Below are positions 1-8,247 of a stretch of 64,000 bases of DNA, piece by piece. Location: positions 3,968,001-4,032,000 of the forward strand of contig NZ_CP034463.1 in assembly GCF_003955715.1 (NCBI RefSeq), written 5' to 3'. Numbering within the stretch: the first letter of the stretch is position 1; each line of letters begins with the position of its first letter. The translations under genes and the position numbers were made by a program. The notes under the pieces were generated by a model, which made no database searches, had not been told where the DNA came from, and was given only the letters and a program-made list of their open reading frames with translations. The DNA is from Streptomyces aquilus. Its GTDB lineage: Bacteria; Actinomycetota; Actinomycetes; Streptomycetales; Streptomycetaceae.

Positions 1-1
1 C

Positions 2-313
2 CCGGGCGCGGGACAGTGGCCGGCGCCGGACGGCACCCCGTACATCGCGCAGTGGGAGGCACTGTTCACGGCCGACGCCGAGCGGGCCAAGGAAGTGACC
101 TCTTGTGTGTACTGGGCGATCGAGGAGCTGGAGGGGCCCTGGCGCGACATCCAGATGTCGACGGCCTGGTTCCACCGACTGCACACCTACAAGATCGTCT
201 ACGCGCGGCTCGCGGACGTAGCGCCACTGCTCGGGCTCACCATGCCGATCCGGGTACGCGAACCCGCCGACTACATCAACGTGCCAGATCTGATTGTCGA
301 ACAGGCCGCCTAG
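2..313 (+). CDS. C-terminal part of a hypothetical protein (gene enters from the left edge)
   Basis: The reading frame is open from base 2 to a TAG at 311-313, giving the last 103 residues of a larger protein whose start lies outside the window. Codon use is strongly GC3-biased, as expected for a real Streptomyces gene. The visible part is soluble and rich in Trp, Glu and Ile (WAIEELEGPW), without membrane segments or a motif I can assign. It converges on the surface-protein gene at 384-1418 and the two are separated by a strong hairpin terminator, so it is probably unrelated to the leftward operon. Confidence 0.75.
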   Translation, partial: PGAGQWPAPDGTPYIAQWEALFTADAERAKEVTSCVYWAIEELEGPWRDIQMSTAWFHRLHTYKIVYARLADVAPLLGLTMPIRVREPADYINVPDLIVEQAA

Positions 314-328
314 TCGGCACCGTACGCG

Positions 329-370
329 CGCGAAGGCCCCCGGAATCATCCGATTCCGGGGGCCTTCGCG
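329..370. terminator. Bidirectional hairpin terminator
   Basis: A perfect inverted repeat with arms of about 19 bp (core GAAGGCCCCCGGAATC against GATTCCGGGGGCCTTC) and a 4-nt loop sits between two convergent genes, 16 bp after one stop codon and 14 bp before the other. Such U-tract-poor GC hairpins are the usual intrinsic terminators of streptomycetes. Confidence 0.85.
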
Positions 371-383
371 GTGTTGTGGGTGG

Positions 384-1418
384 TTAGTTCTCGTCGGTGG
401 CGTCGCCCGTACGGCGTCGGCGGGCTACGACCAGGGCGCCTCCGCCGGCGACGATCAGGAGGCCGGCGCCTCCGAGCAGCCACGGAGTGGCGTCGGCGCC
501 GGTGTGTGCGAGCGAGCCCTCGGGGGCGGGCGCCGCGGTGCTCGACGCGGTCTCGTCAGAGGTGGGGGTGGCCGAGTCGGACGGGGCCGGGGTGTCCTCG
601 TCCTTGCCGGGCTTGCCCAGGGTGGGCTTGTCGCTCGGCTTGTCCGTGGGCTTGTCGGTCGGCTTGTCCGTGGGCTTGTCGGTCGGCCTCTCCGTCGGCG
701 GCGGGGTGGTCGCCGTCTCGGCGTTGGTCGTTGTGACCGTCACCGGATCGCCCGGCTTGGCCTTGAACTCCTTCGGGGGCTTGTAGAGGTCGTAGCCGGC
801 GGGTGCCTTCACCTGCTTGACCCAGAAGTCTGTGCCGATACGGGAGTTGATGGGGAGCTTGCCGGCGGCCGTGCCGTCGGAGCCGGTGGTCAGTGTGAGG
901 AGGGTCTTGTCGCCGCTGCCGATGTTGACGGTGGATCCGGCCAGGAGTTTGCCGGTCTTGTCGTCCTTGGCCTTCAGCAGCACCGAGGCGTCCTTGAAGG
1001 GGTCGACGATCGTGAGCGGTGTGTCCGTGTCGGGGGTGACGATGACGTCCTGGTCGTCGACCGTGTCATGCAGGTTGCTGCCGCTGGAGACCTCCTTGAG
1101 GCGGTAGACCCCCGGTGCGAGGTCCTGGAAGGCGAGCTTGCCCTGGGCGTCGGTCTTGCCGCTGGCGGCTTCCTTGCCCGCGGAGTCGAAGAGGGCGAAG
1201 GACGCGCCGGCGAGCACATCGCCGCCGGGGTCCTTCTTCAGGATGGCCACGCCGCCGGTCTCCGGCTCGGCCGCATTGCGCGGAGTCGAGGACGTGGATG
1301 CAGACGGGGCGGGATCGGCGCTCTGGGCCGAGGCGGTCGGCGCCCAGGACAGGGACCCGGTCACCGTGGCGGCGACGGCAACAGCGACTGGGAGGGTGCG
1401 AGCGGAACGGATGCGCAA
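384..1418 (-). CDS. LAxTG cell-wall anchored SpaA/Cna-B domain protein
   Basis: The product is 344 aa, starting at TTG with GGAGAG just upstream. Residues 1-31 form a signal peptide ending TASA. Residues 55-140 and about 145-235 look like two Cna-B/SpaA prealbumin-type domains (GGVAILKKDPGG, YRLKEV, VKQVKAPAGYD). Then follow a TDKP-repeat, Pro/Thr-rich wall spacer (240-300), LAHTG at 303-307, a hydrophobic segment and an RRRR tail. LAxTG is the signal expected for Streptomyces class E sortase, so the protein should be displayed on the cell wall. A role in cell-cell contact for the nearby secretion system is only inference. It lies 139 bp downstream of its leftward neighbour and ends at the terminator. 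Confidence 0.9.
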   Translation of the reverse strand: MRIRSARTLPVAVAVAATVTGSLSWAPTASAQSADPAPSASTSSTPRNAAEPETGGVAILKKDPGGDVLAGASFALFDSAGKEAASGKTDAQGKLAFQDLAPGVYRLKEVSSGSNLHDTVDDQDVIVTPDTDTPLTIVDPFKDASVLLKAKDDKTGKLLAGSTVNIGSGDKTLLTLTTGSDGTAAGKLPINSRIGTDFWVKQVKAPAGYDLYKPPKEFKAKPGDPVTVTTTNAETATTPPPTERPTDKPTDKPTDKPTDKPSDKPTLGKPGKDEDTPAPSDSATPTSDETASSTAAPAPEGSLAHTGADATPWLLGGAGLLIVAGGGALVVARRRRTGDATDEN

Positions 1419-1557
1419 GAAGGGTCTCTCCAGGGGATACAGGCGGGAACAGGCAAGGCGGGCGCGCAGGTCGTTGTTCAGCGGGAGCGGCCCGGCACTG
1501 GGCGCGGGGGCAGCCAGCGAAGCGGGGACATCCAGAACTCCGTGGCGAGGTGGGCGG

Positions 1558-2034
1558 TCAACGGCTGCGGAGCGAAGCCCCGGCGGTGGGTGTGGGCTGG
1601 GCGACAGGGCGGGCGGCCGGGCGGGACGCGGCAGGCGCCGGGATCCAGAATTGGGCGTACTGCTCGATCGCGGTACGCAGCCCTGCGCCGTCCGCGCCGT
1701 GCCATGGTGGCTGGCTGCTGTGGGGGTGCCAGTCGCGGATGACGGCGTAGCCGTCTCGGCCGGGCACGAGGTCGCGAGCCGTGTCGCGGCGGGCGAAGGT
1801 GCCGTGGTCTGCGAAGCGGAGGATCGCGGTGTCGAGGACGCCCTGCTCGGGGTGGACGACGCGCAGGCGCAGTCCGTCGTACTCACCGTGGCGGATGGTG
1901 GGGGCGAAGTCGATCCGTAGCCGCAGCGGCGAGTTCGGCTGCGGGGATGCGTAAAGGGCGTCGCCGACAATGGCGTACTGGTGGAGAGGCAGTTCGATGA
2001 CGTCGTCGAAGAACTGCTGGGCGTGTAGGGCCAA
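1558..2034 (-). CDS. Hypothetical protein with Pro/Ala linker and Arg-terminal tail
   Basis: The product is 158 aa, starting at TTG (2034) behind AGAGAGG, 29 bp after the upstream DUF317 stop. The first 120 residues form a mixed alpha/beta soluble domain (QQFFDDVIELPLHQYAIVGD, IRDWHPHSSQP) that I cannot assign. The last 25 residues are a Pro/Ala/Thr-rich linker ending ASLRSR. That tail type recurs in many proteins of this element. It is probably co-transcribed with the DUF317 gene upstream. Confidence 0.7.
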   Translation of the reverse strand: MALHAQQFFDDVIELPLHQYAIVGDALYASPQPNSPLRLRIDFAPTIRHGEYDGLRLRVVHPEQGVLDTAILRFADHGTFARRDTARDLVPGRDGYAVIRDWHPHSSQPPWHGADGAGLRTAIEQYAQFWIPAPAASRPAARPVAQPTPTAGASLRSR

Positions 2035-2063
2035 AGAGCCTCTCTCGGACGAAGGGGATCTGG

Positions 2064-2939
2064 TCAGCGGTGGGGGCCAGAGCGCCGGGCGGTCAGGACT
2101 GCGGACGGAGTTGTCGTGGTGCTCCAGCGCGGGATGCTGCGCGTGGTCAGCGCGGGCGCCCGGCGTGGGGCGATACGCCGGACGTCGAGGGGCGTGGGAA
2201 CCGGAGGCGGCGGAGGGGTGACAGGAACGAGTTGGGCGCTCTCGCGCAGGCCGCGCAGCATCTCGTCCTTCCAGCGCGGCAGGGGCGCGGGGTCGGACAC
2301 GCTCTCGGTGATGGCCGTGACCAGTGGGATCGGGGTGTTCGTGGAGGCGGTGGCGTACCAGCGGGCGTATCCGCTCTTTGGGCCGCCCCACAGGTACCAG
2401 CGGGCCTGCAGCGTGGTGAGTTCCTTCTCGGCATCGAGCCTGCCCTGGGCATATTCGAGGCCGGCCATGCCGTCCGGGGTCTGCATCTCCAGGACTCCCC
2501 ATCGCGGGTGCTGGATGGTCCAGCCGCGGTTGATGAGCGGGACGACGGCGTGGAAGGCGTCGAGTTCGGGGTCACTTGGGTCGGGCTGAGCGAGGTAGTA
2601 GTCGGGCCCGGACTGGTACGCGGTCGCCAGGGCCGTGGTGAACGCGGTGACGAACTCGGTGGGGCAGGTGTCGTTGAAGGTGACGCCCCAGGCGGGCGGG
2701 CCGAAAGGATCGGAGTAGGCGTTGATGCGCCACAGTCCGTCGTCGTCGCCTTCGGGCAGGTAGCCGAGGCGGATCTTGCGGTCTGGCGCGGTGACGTAGA
2801 CGTTGGCGAGGTCGTCGTGGGTCAGCTCCCAGCCGAGTGCCATCAGGGGCTCGAGGGCCGGGTCGCCGGTGTAGGTGCTGCCGGCGAGATAGCGGGGGAA
2901 AACGTAGACGTCGCCGTCGATCTCTTCGGTGTCGGGCAC
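2064..2939 (-). CDS. DUF317 domain protein
   Basis: The product is 291 aa. The N-terminal part shows the DUF317 pattern: VFPRYLAGS, then a short helix and GWELTH, then a strand-rich region (WGVTFNDTCPTEFVTAFTTALA). A second copy of the W..TF.....P...V...T.AL pattern appears around residues 190-220 (WYATASTNTPIPLVTAITES). DUF317 (SPDY) proteins are of unknown function and are concentrated on Streptomyces plasmids and integrated elements. The C-terminus is a Pro-rich stretch followed by an Arg-containing tail (SGPHR). It lies 49 bp downstream of the HAD gene in the same leftward series. Confidence 0.85.
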   Translation of the reverse strand: MPDTEEIDGDVYVFPRYLAGSTYTGDPALEPLMALGWELTHDDLANVYVTAPDRKIRLGYLPEGDDDGLWRINAYSDPFGPPAWGVTFNDTCPTEFVTAFTTALATAYQSGPDYYLAQPDPSDPELDAFHAVVPLINRGWTIQHPRWGVLEMQTPDGMAGLEYAQGRLDAEKELTTLQARWYLWGGPKSGYARWYATASTNTPIPLVTAITESVSDPAPLPRWKDEMLRGLRESAQLVPVTPPPPPVPTPLDVRRIAPRRAPALTTRSIPRWSTTTTPSAVLTARRSGPHR

Positions 2940-2988
2940 GAAAGTCCAGAGGGTGTCGGGGCTGCGGGGTGAGCGGCGCGGTGCGGGA

Positions 2989-3642
2989 TCAGGAGCCGGT
3001 GCGCTCCGCGATGACGGGCAGCAACTGCGTGGCGAGTTCTGCGGGTTGGCCGGTGTAGTGCAGGGTGCGCAGGCCCAGCTCGGCGGCGGCCCGGCAGTTG
3101 TCCTCGCGGTCGTCGACGAACAGCACGCGCCCAGGGTCGTCGGCGCCGGTGGCGGCCAGGGCGTGTTCGTATGCTGCCGGATCGGGCTTGCACAGGCCGA
3201 GGCGTGCGGAGTACAGGGCGTCGTCCATCAGTTCGCGCCGCCAGTCGGTGGCGTCCAGGACGTTGCTGAGGTGGGCCGGGGCGTTGGAGAGCAAAACCAT
3301 GGGCAGCCTCGCGGCCCGGGCGCGGTACAGGGTGTCGAGGACGCGTGGGTCGGTGTGGGTCCACATGGCGGTGTCGGCGTCGCGCAGGGTGCGCAGCCAT
3401 CGCGGGCCGGGGTGGTGACCGAGCACCTTGGCCCAGTAGGCGAGATCGCTCAGTTGCCCTGCGTCGTAGGCGTTGCGGGGAGCCCAGAAGGCGTCCTGGA
3501 ACGAGGGGAGATGCCGGTCGGGCCACTCGGCGAGGTCGGCCAGGCGGGTCCACATGGCAGTCGGGGGTTGCAGTCCCGCAACCCCGTTGTAGTCGAGGAT
3601 CAGGGCTTCTACGCCGGTCCGGGAGTCGTAGGTGCGGGTCAA
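2989..3642 (-). CDS. HAD-family hydrolase
   Basis: The product is 217 aa, with a TTG start overlapping the upstream MFS stop by 4 bp (TTGA). Motif I is ILDYNGV near residue 15, where the second Asp of the usual DxDxT is replaced by Asn. Motif II is LLSNAP, motif III is KPDPAAYEHAL and motif IV is VDDREDN. This is the layout of phosphatase-like HAD subfamily IA proteins with a helical cap. The Asp-to-Asn change in motif I may reduce or alter phosphatase activity. It is translationally coupled to the exporter gene, so it may act on a metabolite made or exported by this mini-cluster; the substrate is unknown. Confidence 0.85.
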   Translation of the reverse strand: MTRTYDSRTGVEALILDYNGVAGLQPPTAMWTRLADLAEWPDRHLPSFQDAFWAPRNAYDAGQLSDLAYWAKVLGHHPGPRWLRTLRDADTAMWTHTDPRVLDTLYRARAARLPMVLLSNAPAHLSNVLDATDWRRELMDDALYSARLGLCKPDPAAYEHALAATGADDPGRVLFVDDREDNCRAAAELGLRTLHYTGQPAELATQLLPVIAERTGS

Positions 3643-4802
3643 GGGGTCGTTCTCTCCAGGGCTTTGGGGGCGAGGGTGGCGACGGTTACGGCGAGGAGGG
3701 CGGGCAGCAGCAGCGCGTGCGGGAGCGCAGTGACGGTGGCGAGGGCGCCGATGACGGCGGGACCGGCGAGCAGGCCGACGTAGCCGGTGACCGCGACGGT
3801 GGCGACCGCGCGGGGTCCGCCAGTGCCCGCGGCGGTGATCAGGCTGGGGATGGTGACGGACAGGCCCAGGCCGAAGGCCGCCCAGCCGAACAGGGCGAAG
3901 GCGATGGTGGAGCCGGCCAGTCCGGTGGCGAGGCCGAGCGCGGCCAAAGCGGCGCCGGCGCGTACGACGGCTGAGGCGCCGAAGCGGGCGGTGAGCCGGT
4001 CACCGACGAGGCGGCCTGTGGCCATGGCGGCGCTGTAGGACCCGTATGCCGCAGCGCTGGTCGCGGCCGTCGCGCCGAGGTCGTGCAAGTGGACGGCAGC
4101 CCAGTCGGCAGCAGCGCCTTCGCCCAGCAATGTTGCCGCTGCCAGGACGCCCAGCAGCCGCACCCGGGGCTGCGACCGATCCCCGCGTTCGCCCGGGCCC
4201 TGTGCAGCAGGATGGTGCACGGGCTTGAGTCCAGAGCTGGCGAGTGTCCGGGCCAGAGCCGTCGTGGCTCCTGCCGCCGCGGCGGCGCAGACGGCGACGC
4301 CTGTGAACAGAACGGTGTGTGAGGTGTGAGCGGTGGCAGCGGCCAGCGCGGCGCCGAGGAGGGCGCCGAGGCTGTAACTCGCGTGCAGCCTCCCCATGAT
4401 GGGGCGGCCGTGGGCGTCCTGGCAGCGGACCGCCGAGGCATTGGCCGCGACGTCGAGGACGCCGTGCGCGACGCCGAAGACGAACGCCGCCGCGAACAGG
4501 CTCTCCAGACTGGAGCAGACCCCGAGGATGGCGAGACAGGCGGCGAGGGCCATGGCGCCGCCGGTCAGCAGCGCGGGCAGGCGGGCCGGGCTGGCGAGGC
4601 GCCCACCCGCCTGGAGTCCGGCGACCATGCCGAGGGCGGCGGCCAGCAGGACCAGGGCAAGCCCTCCGGTGCTCACCGCGGCGGCGGACTGGACGGCGGG
4701 CATGCGGGCGCCGAAGACGGCCATGACCACACCCAGGCCGGCGAAGTACCCGATCAGCAGGCGTCGGCTGCGCACCAGCTCGATCGCTACGGTTTTCCTC
4801 AC
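3639..4802 (-). CDS. Major facilitator superfamily (MFS) transporter
   Basis: The product is 387 aa with about twelve hydrophobic segments and no N-terminal signal peptide. It has a Gly-rich first helix (GYFAGLGVVMAVFGARMPAVQ) and a YVGLLAGPAVIGALA segment late in the protein, as in sugar-MFS/YbjJ-like exporters. The GTG start (4802) overlaps the stop of the ATP-grasp gene by 4 bp, so enzyme and transporter are translationally coupled. Export of the ATP-grasp product is the simplest reading, but the substrate is not visible in the sequence. Confidence 0.87.
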   Translation of the reverse strand: MRKTVAIELVRSRRLLIGYFAGLGVVMAVFGARMPAVQSAAAVSTGGLALVLLAAALGMVAGLQAGGRLASPARLPALLTGGAMALAACLAILGVCSSLESLFAAAFVFGVAHGVLDVAANASAVRCQDAHGRPIMGRLHASYSLGALLGAALAAATAHTSHTVLFTGVAVCAAAAAGATTALARTLASSGLKPVHHPAAQGPGERGDRSQPRVRLLGVLAAATLLGEGAAADWAAVHLHDLGATAATSAAAYGSYSAAMATGRLVGDRLTARFGASAVVRAGAALAALGLATGLAGSTIAFALFGWAAFGLGLSVTIPSLITAAGTGGPRAVATVAVTGYVGLLAGPAVIGALATVTALPHALLLPALLAVTVATLAPKALERTTP

Positions 4803-6061
4803 GCGGCGTGCTCCCCGGTGGCCGGAGCCGTCTGCGGGGCCGCGGCCACCTGGACGTCGAGGTTGCGGTACGCCTCTTGGGCGCGGTTCTGGGCGGCGGT
4901 GGCAGTCGGCCCGGTGGTGATGACGAAGCCGACGCGGGCGGTGAACAGATTGCCGCCGTCCTCGGGGAGCACGAGCTGGTCTCCGGGCTGTCGCTGGAAA
5001 CGCACGCGCTCCACTCCCCCGGTGGGCTTCACGACATCGCGGGCGGTCAGGGTGCCGGAATAGGCGGGGTAGATGAAGCGGATCGCCGCAGCCTGGCGGC
5101 GGGTAGGCGTCAGGTCAGGGGTACGTCCGCAGGCGATGTCGGCGGCGGCGCTGGCGAGATCGACGCCGGTGGCCAGGTGGACGAGGTGACCGATCATGTC
5201 GCCGGCGATGCGCGCGTTGACCTCGATCAGGCGAGGGCGGCCGTCGACGATGCGGATCTCGACGTGGCTGACACCGTCGGTGATGCCGACGGCGTCGAGG
5301 GCCGCGACGGCGACCGGTGCCACGGCGGCGAGCAGCGGGTCGTTCGCGTCGACCACGTGCGCCAGCTCCTCGAAGAAGGGCGGCATCCCGACGGTCTTGC
5401 GGGTGACGGCGACCACGGTGGTCTGCCCCTGATGGGTGACGCACTCGACGCTCACCTCCGGGCCGTCGAGGTACTCCTCGACCAGGACCTGGGTGCTCTC
5501 CACACCGTGGTCGGCGGTGCGCGCGGCGAAGGCATACGCACCCGGAAAGTCATTGGCCGTGTCGACGCGGATGACGCCCATGCTCGCGGCGTGCGCGGCG
5601 GGCTTGAGGACGACGGGATAGCCGATCAGCGCGGCGGCATCGGCCGCCTCCCGCTCGGTGCGCACGCTGACGGATACGGCGGAGGGCACTCCGTGGCGGG
5701 CGAACAGGCTCCGGCTGGTGTGCTTGTTGCGGCAGCCCTGGAGGGCTTCTGGAGCCGTGGTGGGCAGGCCGAGCTGGCGGGCGAGTCGGGCGACAGGGAC
5801 GAGGTACCACTCGGTCCAGGTCATCACGCCGGCCAGCTCGTAGCGTTCGGCGAGCGCTCGCCCGGCCGCGCCGAGTGCCGCCTGGTCGGTGAGGTCGGCG
5901 ACGACGTAGTCGAGGAGGAAGTCCTTCTCCCAGGTCGGCTCGGCGCCGGAGATCAGGACGACGTCGTAGTGGGCGCGGACGTTCTCAAGGCAGTAGCCGC
6001 GATACGCGTGCGCCTCCATGTCGGCGGCTGCAACAACCAGGACGACGGGGCGAGAGGACAA
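4799..6061 (-). CDS. ATP-grasp ligase
   Basis: The product is 420 aa. I chose TTG at 6061, 5 bp after GGAG, because residues further upstream lack any family pattern. It has a pre-ATP-grasp domain, then NKHTSRSLFARHGVP near 115, the ATP-binding core VVLKPAAHAASMGV, VLVEEYLDGPEVSVE, and the metal/ATP site HVEIRIVDGRPRLIEVNARIAGD. This belongs to the carbamoyl-phosphate-synthase-like/L-amino-acid-ligase branch, which joins a carboxylate to an amine through an acyl-phosphate. With an exporter on each side and a HAD hydrolase, a small peptide or amide metabolite is plausible; the product is unknown. Confidence 0.88.
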   Translation of the reverse strand: MSSRPVVLVVAAADMEAHAYRGYCLENVRAHYDVVLISGAEPTWEKDFLLDYVVADLTDQAALGAAGRALAERYELAGVMTWTEWYLVPVARLARQLGLPTTAPEALQGCRNKHTSRSLFARHGVPSAVSVSVRTEREAADAAALIGYPVVLKPAAHAASMGVIRVDTANDFPGAYAFAARTADHGVESTQVLVEEYLDGPEVSVECVTHQGQTTVVAVTRKTVGMPPFFEELAHVVDANDPLLAAVAPVAVAALDAVGITDGVSHVEIRIVDGRPRLIEVNARIAGDMIGHLVHLATGVDLASAAADIACGRTPDLTPTRRQAAAIRFIYPAYSGTLTARDVVKPTGGVERVRFQRQPGDQLVLPEDGGNLFTARVGFVITTGPTATAAQNRAQEAYRNLDVQVAAAPQTAPATGEHAA

Positions 6062-6113
6062 CAAGGCTCCAAACAGTGGCAGGACAAAGGAGGTTGACGG
6101 CAGACGGCCGGGG

Positions 6114-6452
6114 TCAGAGGGTTCGGCGACGTCGCAGCTCGAAGGCACTCGCCCAGTGGGGGTGGTCCTCGATCAGCTTTCGCGCATACAGAGCGGTGAA
6201 GTTGTTGTTCAGTCCGCGCACGCCCGCGGGCAATTGCCAGCGCAGGTCCTCGAATAGCGCCTTCAGCCCAACCCGGGTGGCCCCCGTGGCGAGCCGGTCG
6301 GCGGTCAGGCGCTCCAGCGCGCGGTAGACGTACGGGTGCTCGGCGTCGAAGGCGAGGAACCGGTCGGTCAGCGTGGGCCGCGATCCTGCTCGAAACGAGG
6401 GGCGGGATATCGGCAGGACCGACTGCTGGGCCGGGGCGTGGGACGTGGGCAT
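6114..6452 (-). CDS. Small hypothetical protein, possible helical DNA-binding protein
   Basis: The product is 112 aa, with an ATG start 7 bp after GGAG. The core (FLAFDAEHPYVYRALERLT, VGLKALFEDLRW, GLNNNFTALYARKLIEDHP) resembles short proteins I have seen in actinophages and mobile elements; they have no accepted function. The chain is helical and ends in a basic run (RRRR). It sits between the ATP-grasp gene (52 bp) and an MFS gene (41 bp) in the leftward operon. Confidence 0.75.
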   Translation of the reverse strand: MPTSHAPAQQSVLPISRPSFRAGSRPTLTDRFLAFDAEHPYVYRALERLTADRLATGATRVGLKALFEDLRWQLPAGVRGLNNNFTALYARKLIEDHPHWASAFELRRRRTL

Positions 6453-6493
6453 AGCGGGTCTCCGTGAGGTGGGCAGGAAGGCGACCGGATCGG

Positions 6494-7735
6494 TCAGGCG
6501 AAGGAAGTGCGCAGGGCGGGCGTGGCGCGCAGCCGGGCGAAGGCGGTGAACAGGCCCGCAGCCTGGAGCACGGCGCAGAGCGTGATGACGTGGCCGAGCT
6601 CGGCTGGCGGCACGAGGGCGACGAGGACGCCGGCCACGGGGAAGGGCAGCAACAGCAGCAAGATCGTCAGGGAGAGGGTGGTGCCGAACACGTCCGGGGG
6701 GATGAGGCGGGAGCGCAGGGTGCGCAGCACGACGGTCATGCCGCCCTCGCCGGCCATGAGGACGGCGATCAGGGCGAGATAGGCGTGGTAGGTGCCGGCG
6801 ACGGAGACGGCCAGGCACGCGGTGGCGGCGATCGTTGCGGATACGACGCCGACCGGCCACAGGCCGAAGCGGTCGATCGCCTTGCGGCACAGGAGGACCG
6901 CGCCGAGCGAGGCGACGGCGGCAACCGACCAGATGAATCCGACGTCGGCTGTGGAGTGGCCGAGCTGCTTGACGATGATCACCGGGGCGGCGGCCTGCAG
7001 CAGGCCCACGGCCAGGTTGGACACGGTCAGTCCGGCCACCAGCCAGCCGAGTGCCGGCAGGGCGCGCAGGGTCGCCCATCCGGTGCGCAGTCCCTTGCCG
7101 ACGGGCTGCGCACCGGCGGGCTCCGGTCGGAGGCACTGGCGCGGAGCGAGGACGCTGGTGAGCAGGGAGAAGACGGCGATCACCAGCAGCATGCCGGTGG
7201 CGCCGGTCCACTGGAGCAGGAGGCCGGCCAGTGCGGGTCCGGAGAGGGTGGCAACCTGGTCGATGCCGAGGAGCACCGACTGCACCCGGTGGGCGCGGGC
7301 GCCGGCCTCACGGCTAGCGACCCCGCCCGCGGTCTCGACCGCGATGTACGAGCACTCGGTGAAGATGCCGGTGGACGCGGCAAGGACCATGACGGTGACC
7401 GTTGCCCCAAGCCCCGCTTCCTGCTGCGGCAGGAAGTACGCGGCGGCCAGGGCGACCAGGGCGCGGGCAACGGAGGCGTAGCGGAGCACGGTGGTAGTGC
7501 CATGGCGGTCGACCAGGGCCCCGGCGAAGGCGAACGCGCCCAGTCGCGGGATCCATTCCAGCGCGAAGGCGAGGCCGGTCAGGGCTGCGGAGTTGGTGGT
7601 GGCCAATACCAGCAGCGGGATGCCGTAGGTGGCCATGGCGAACGCGGCGGCGTCCGTGCTGCGCGGCAGGTAGATGCCGCGCAGCACTGTGGGGACCGGG
7701 CGGCGGGCATGCCGCGGTCCGACACGGGATCTCAC
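6494..7735 (-). CDS. Second MFS transporter
   Basis: The product is 413 aa with about twelve transmembrane segments. The motif A-like loop is GALVDRHGTTTVLR between helices 2 and 3, as in drug-exporting MFS members (the MefA/enterobactin-exporter type architecture). The GTG start overlaps the upstream regulator stop by 4 bp (GTGA), coupling it to a winged-helix regulator pair. An efflux or self-protection role under those regulators is a reasonable inference. Confidence 0.87.
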   Translation of the reverse strand: MRSRVGPRHARRPVPTVLRGIYLPRSTDAAAFAMATYGIPLLVLATTNSAALTGLAFALEWIPRLGAFAFAGALVDRHGTTTVLRYASVARALVALAAAYFLPQQEAGLGATVTVMVLAASTGIFTECSYIAVETAGGVASREAGARAHRVQSVLLGIDQVATLSGPALAGLLLQWTGATGMLLVIAVFSLLTSVLAPRQCLRPEPAGAQPVGKGLRTGWATLRALPALGWLVAGLTVSNLAVGLLQAAAPVIIVKQLGHSTADVGFIWSVAAVASLGAVLLCRKAIDRFGLWPVGVVSATIAATACLAVSVAGTYHAYLALIAVLMAGEGGMTVVLRTLRSRLIPPDVFGTTLSLTILLLLLPFPVAGVLVALVPPAELGHVITLCAVLQAAGLFTAFARLRATPALRTSFA

Positions 7736-8247
7736 GCAGCGCGCCCCGCTTCCGCCGCTTGCTGCGCGGAGCGGGCGTCGGTGTGGTTGAGGACGCGGGG
7801 GTTCGCCTGCAGAAAATCGGTGAGGACCTGATGCGGCGCCGACGGCTCCAGACTCGAGCCGAACGCGTGCGTGCTGCGGCTGTGCAGCTGGAGCGTGTGC
7901 TGGACGCGGGTGACGAAGTCGCTGCTGGCGTCGGGGAACTGACGGGCGCGCGCCCAGCGGCCCGCGGTGTCGTACACCTCGGCCAGAGCCTCGCCGCTCA
8001 CGGTGAGCCGGTAGCGGTCGGGGGCCTGTTCGTCGGCGTGGACCAGGCCGAGGTCGCGGGCGACGTCGATGGCATGGCGCAGTTGCCCGGGGGTGAGGTC
8101 GCCGAAGGCGCCCTGAAGGCTGCCGCGCCGGTGGCTGATGGGGCCGTTGTCGTCGATCTCAGTGACCAGGCGGATCAGGCCCGGCAGGGTCAGGGTCCGG
8201 ATCGCGCGGCGCTCGTGCAGGAGGGTCTCGGGCAGGGAGCGGGTCAT
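7732..8247 (-). CDS. Winged-helix regulator-like protein
   Basis: The product is 171 aa, with an ATG start overlapping the upstream HxlR-type gene by 4 bp. Residues 10-90 look like a winged helix: HERRAIRTLTLPGLIRLVTEI, GDLTPGQLRHAIDVARDLGLV, then a wing (DRYRLTVSGEALAEVYD). The remainder is helical (VTRVQHTLQLHSRS). The pattern matches single-domain HxlR/PadR-like repressors without the family's N-terminal Cys. It is probably a DNA-binding partner or paralogue of the next gene. Confidence 0.7.
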   Translation of the reverse strand: MTRSLPETLLHERRAIRTLTLPGLIRLVTEIDDNGPISHRRGSLQGAFGDLTPGQLRHAIDVARDLGLVHADEQAPDRYRLTVSGEALAEVYDTAGRWARARQFPDASSDFVTRVQHTLQLHSRSTHAFGSSLEPSAPHQVLTDFLQANPRVLNHTDARSAQQAAEAGRAA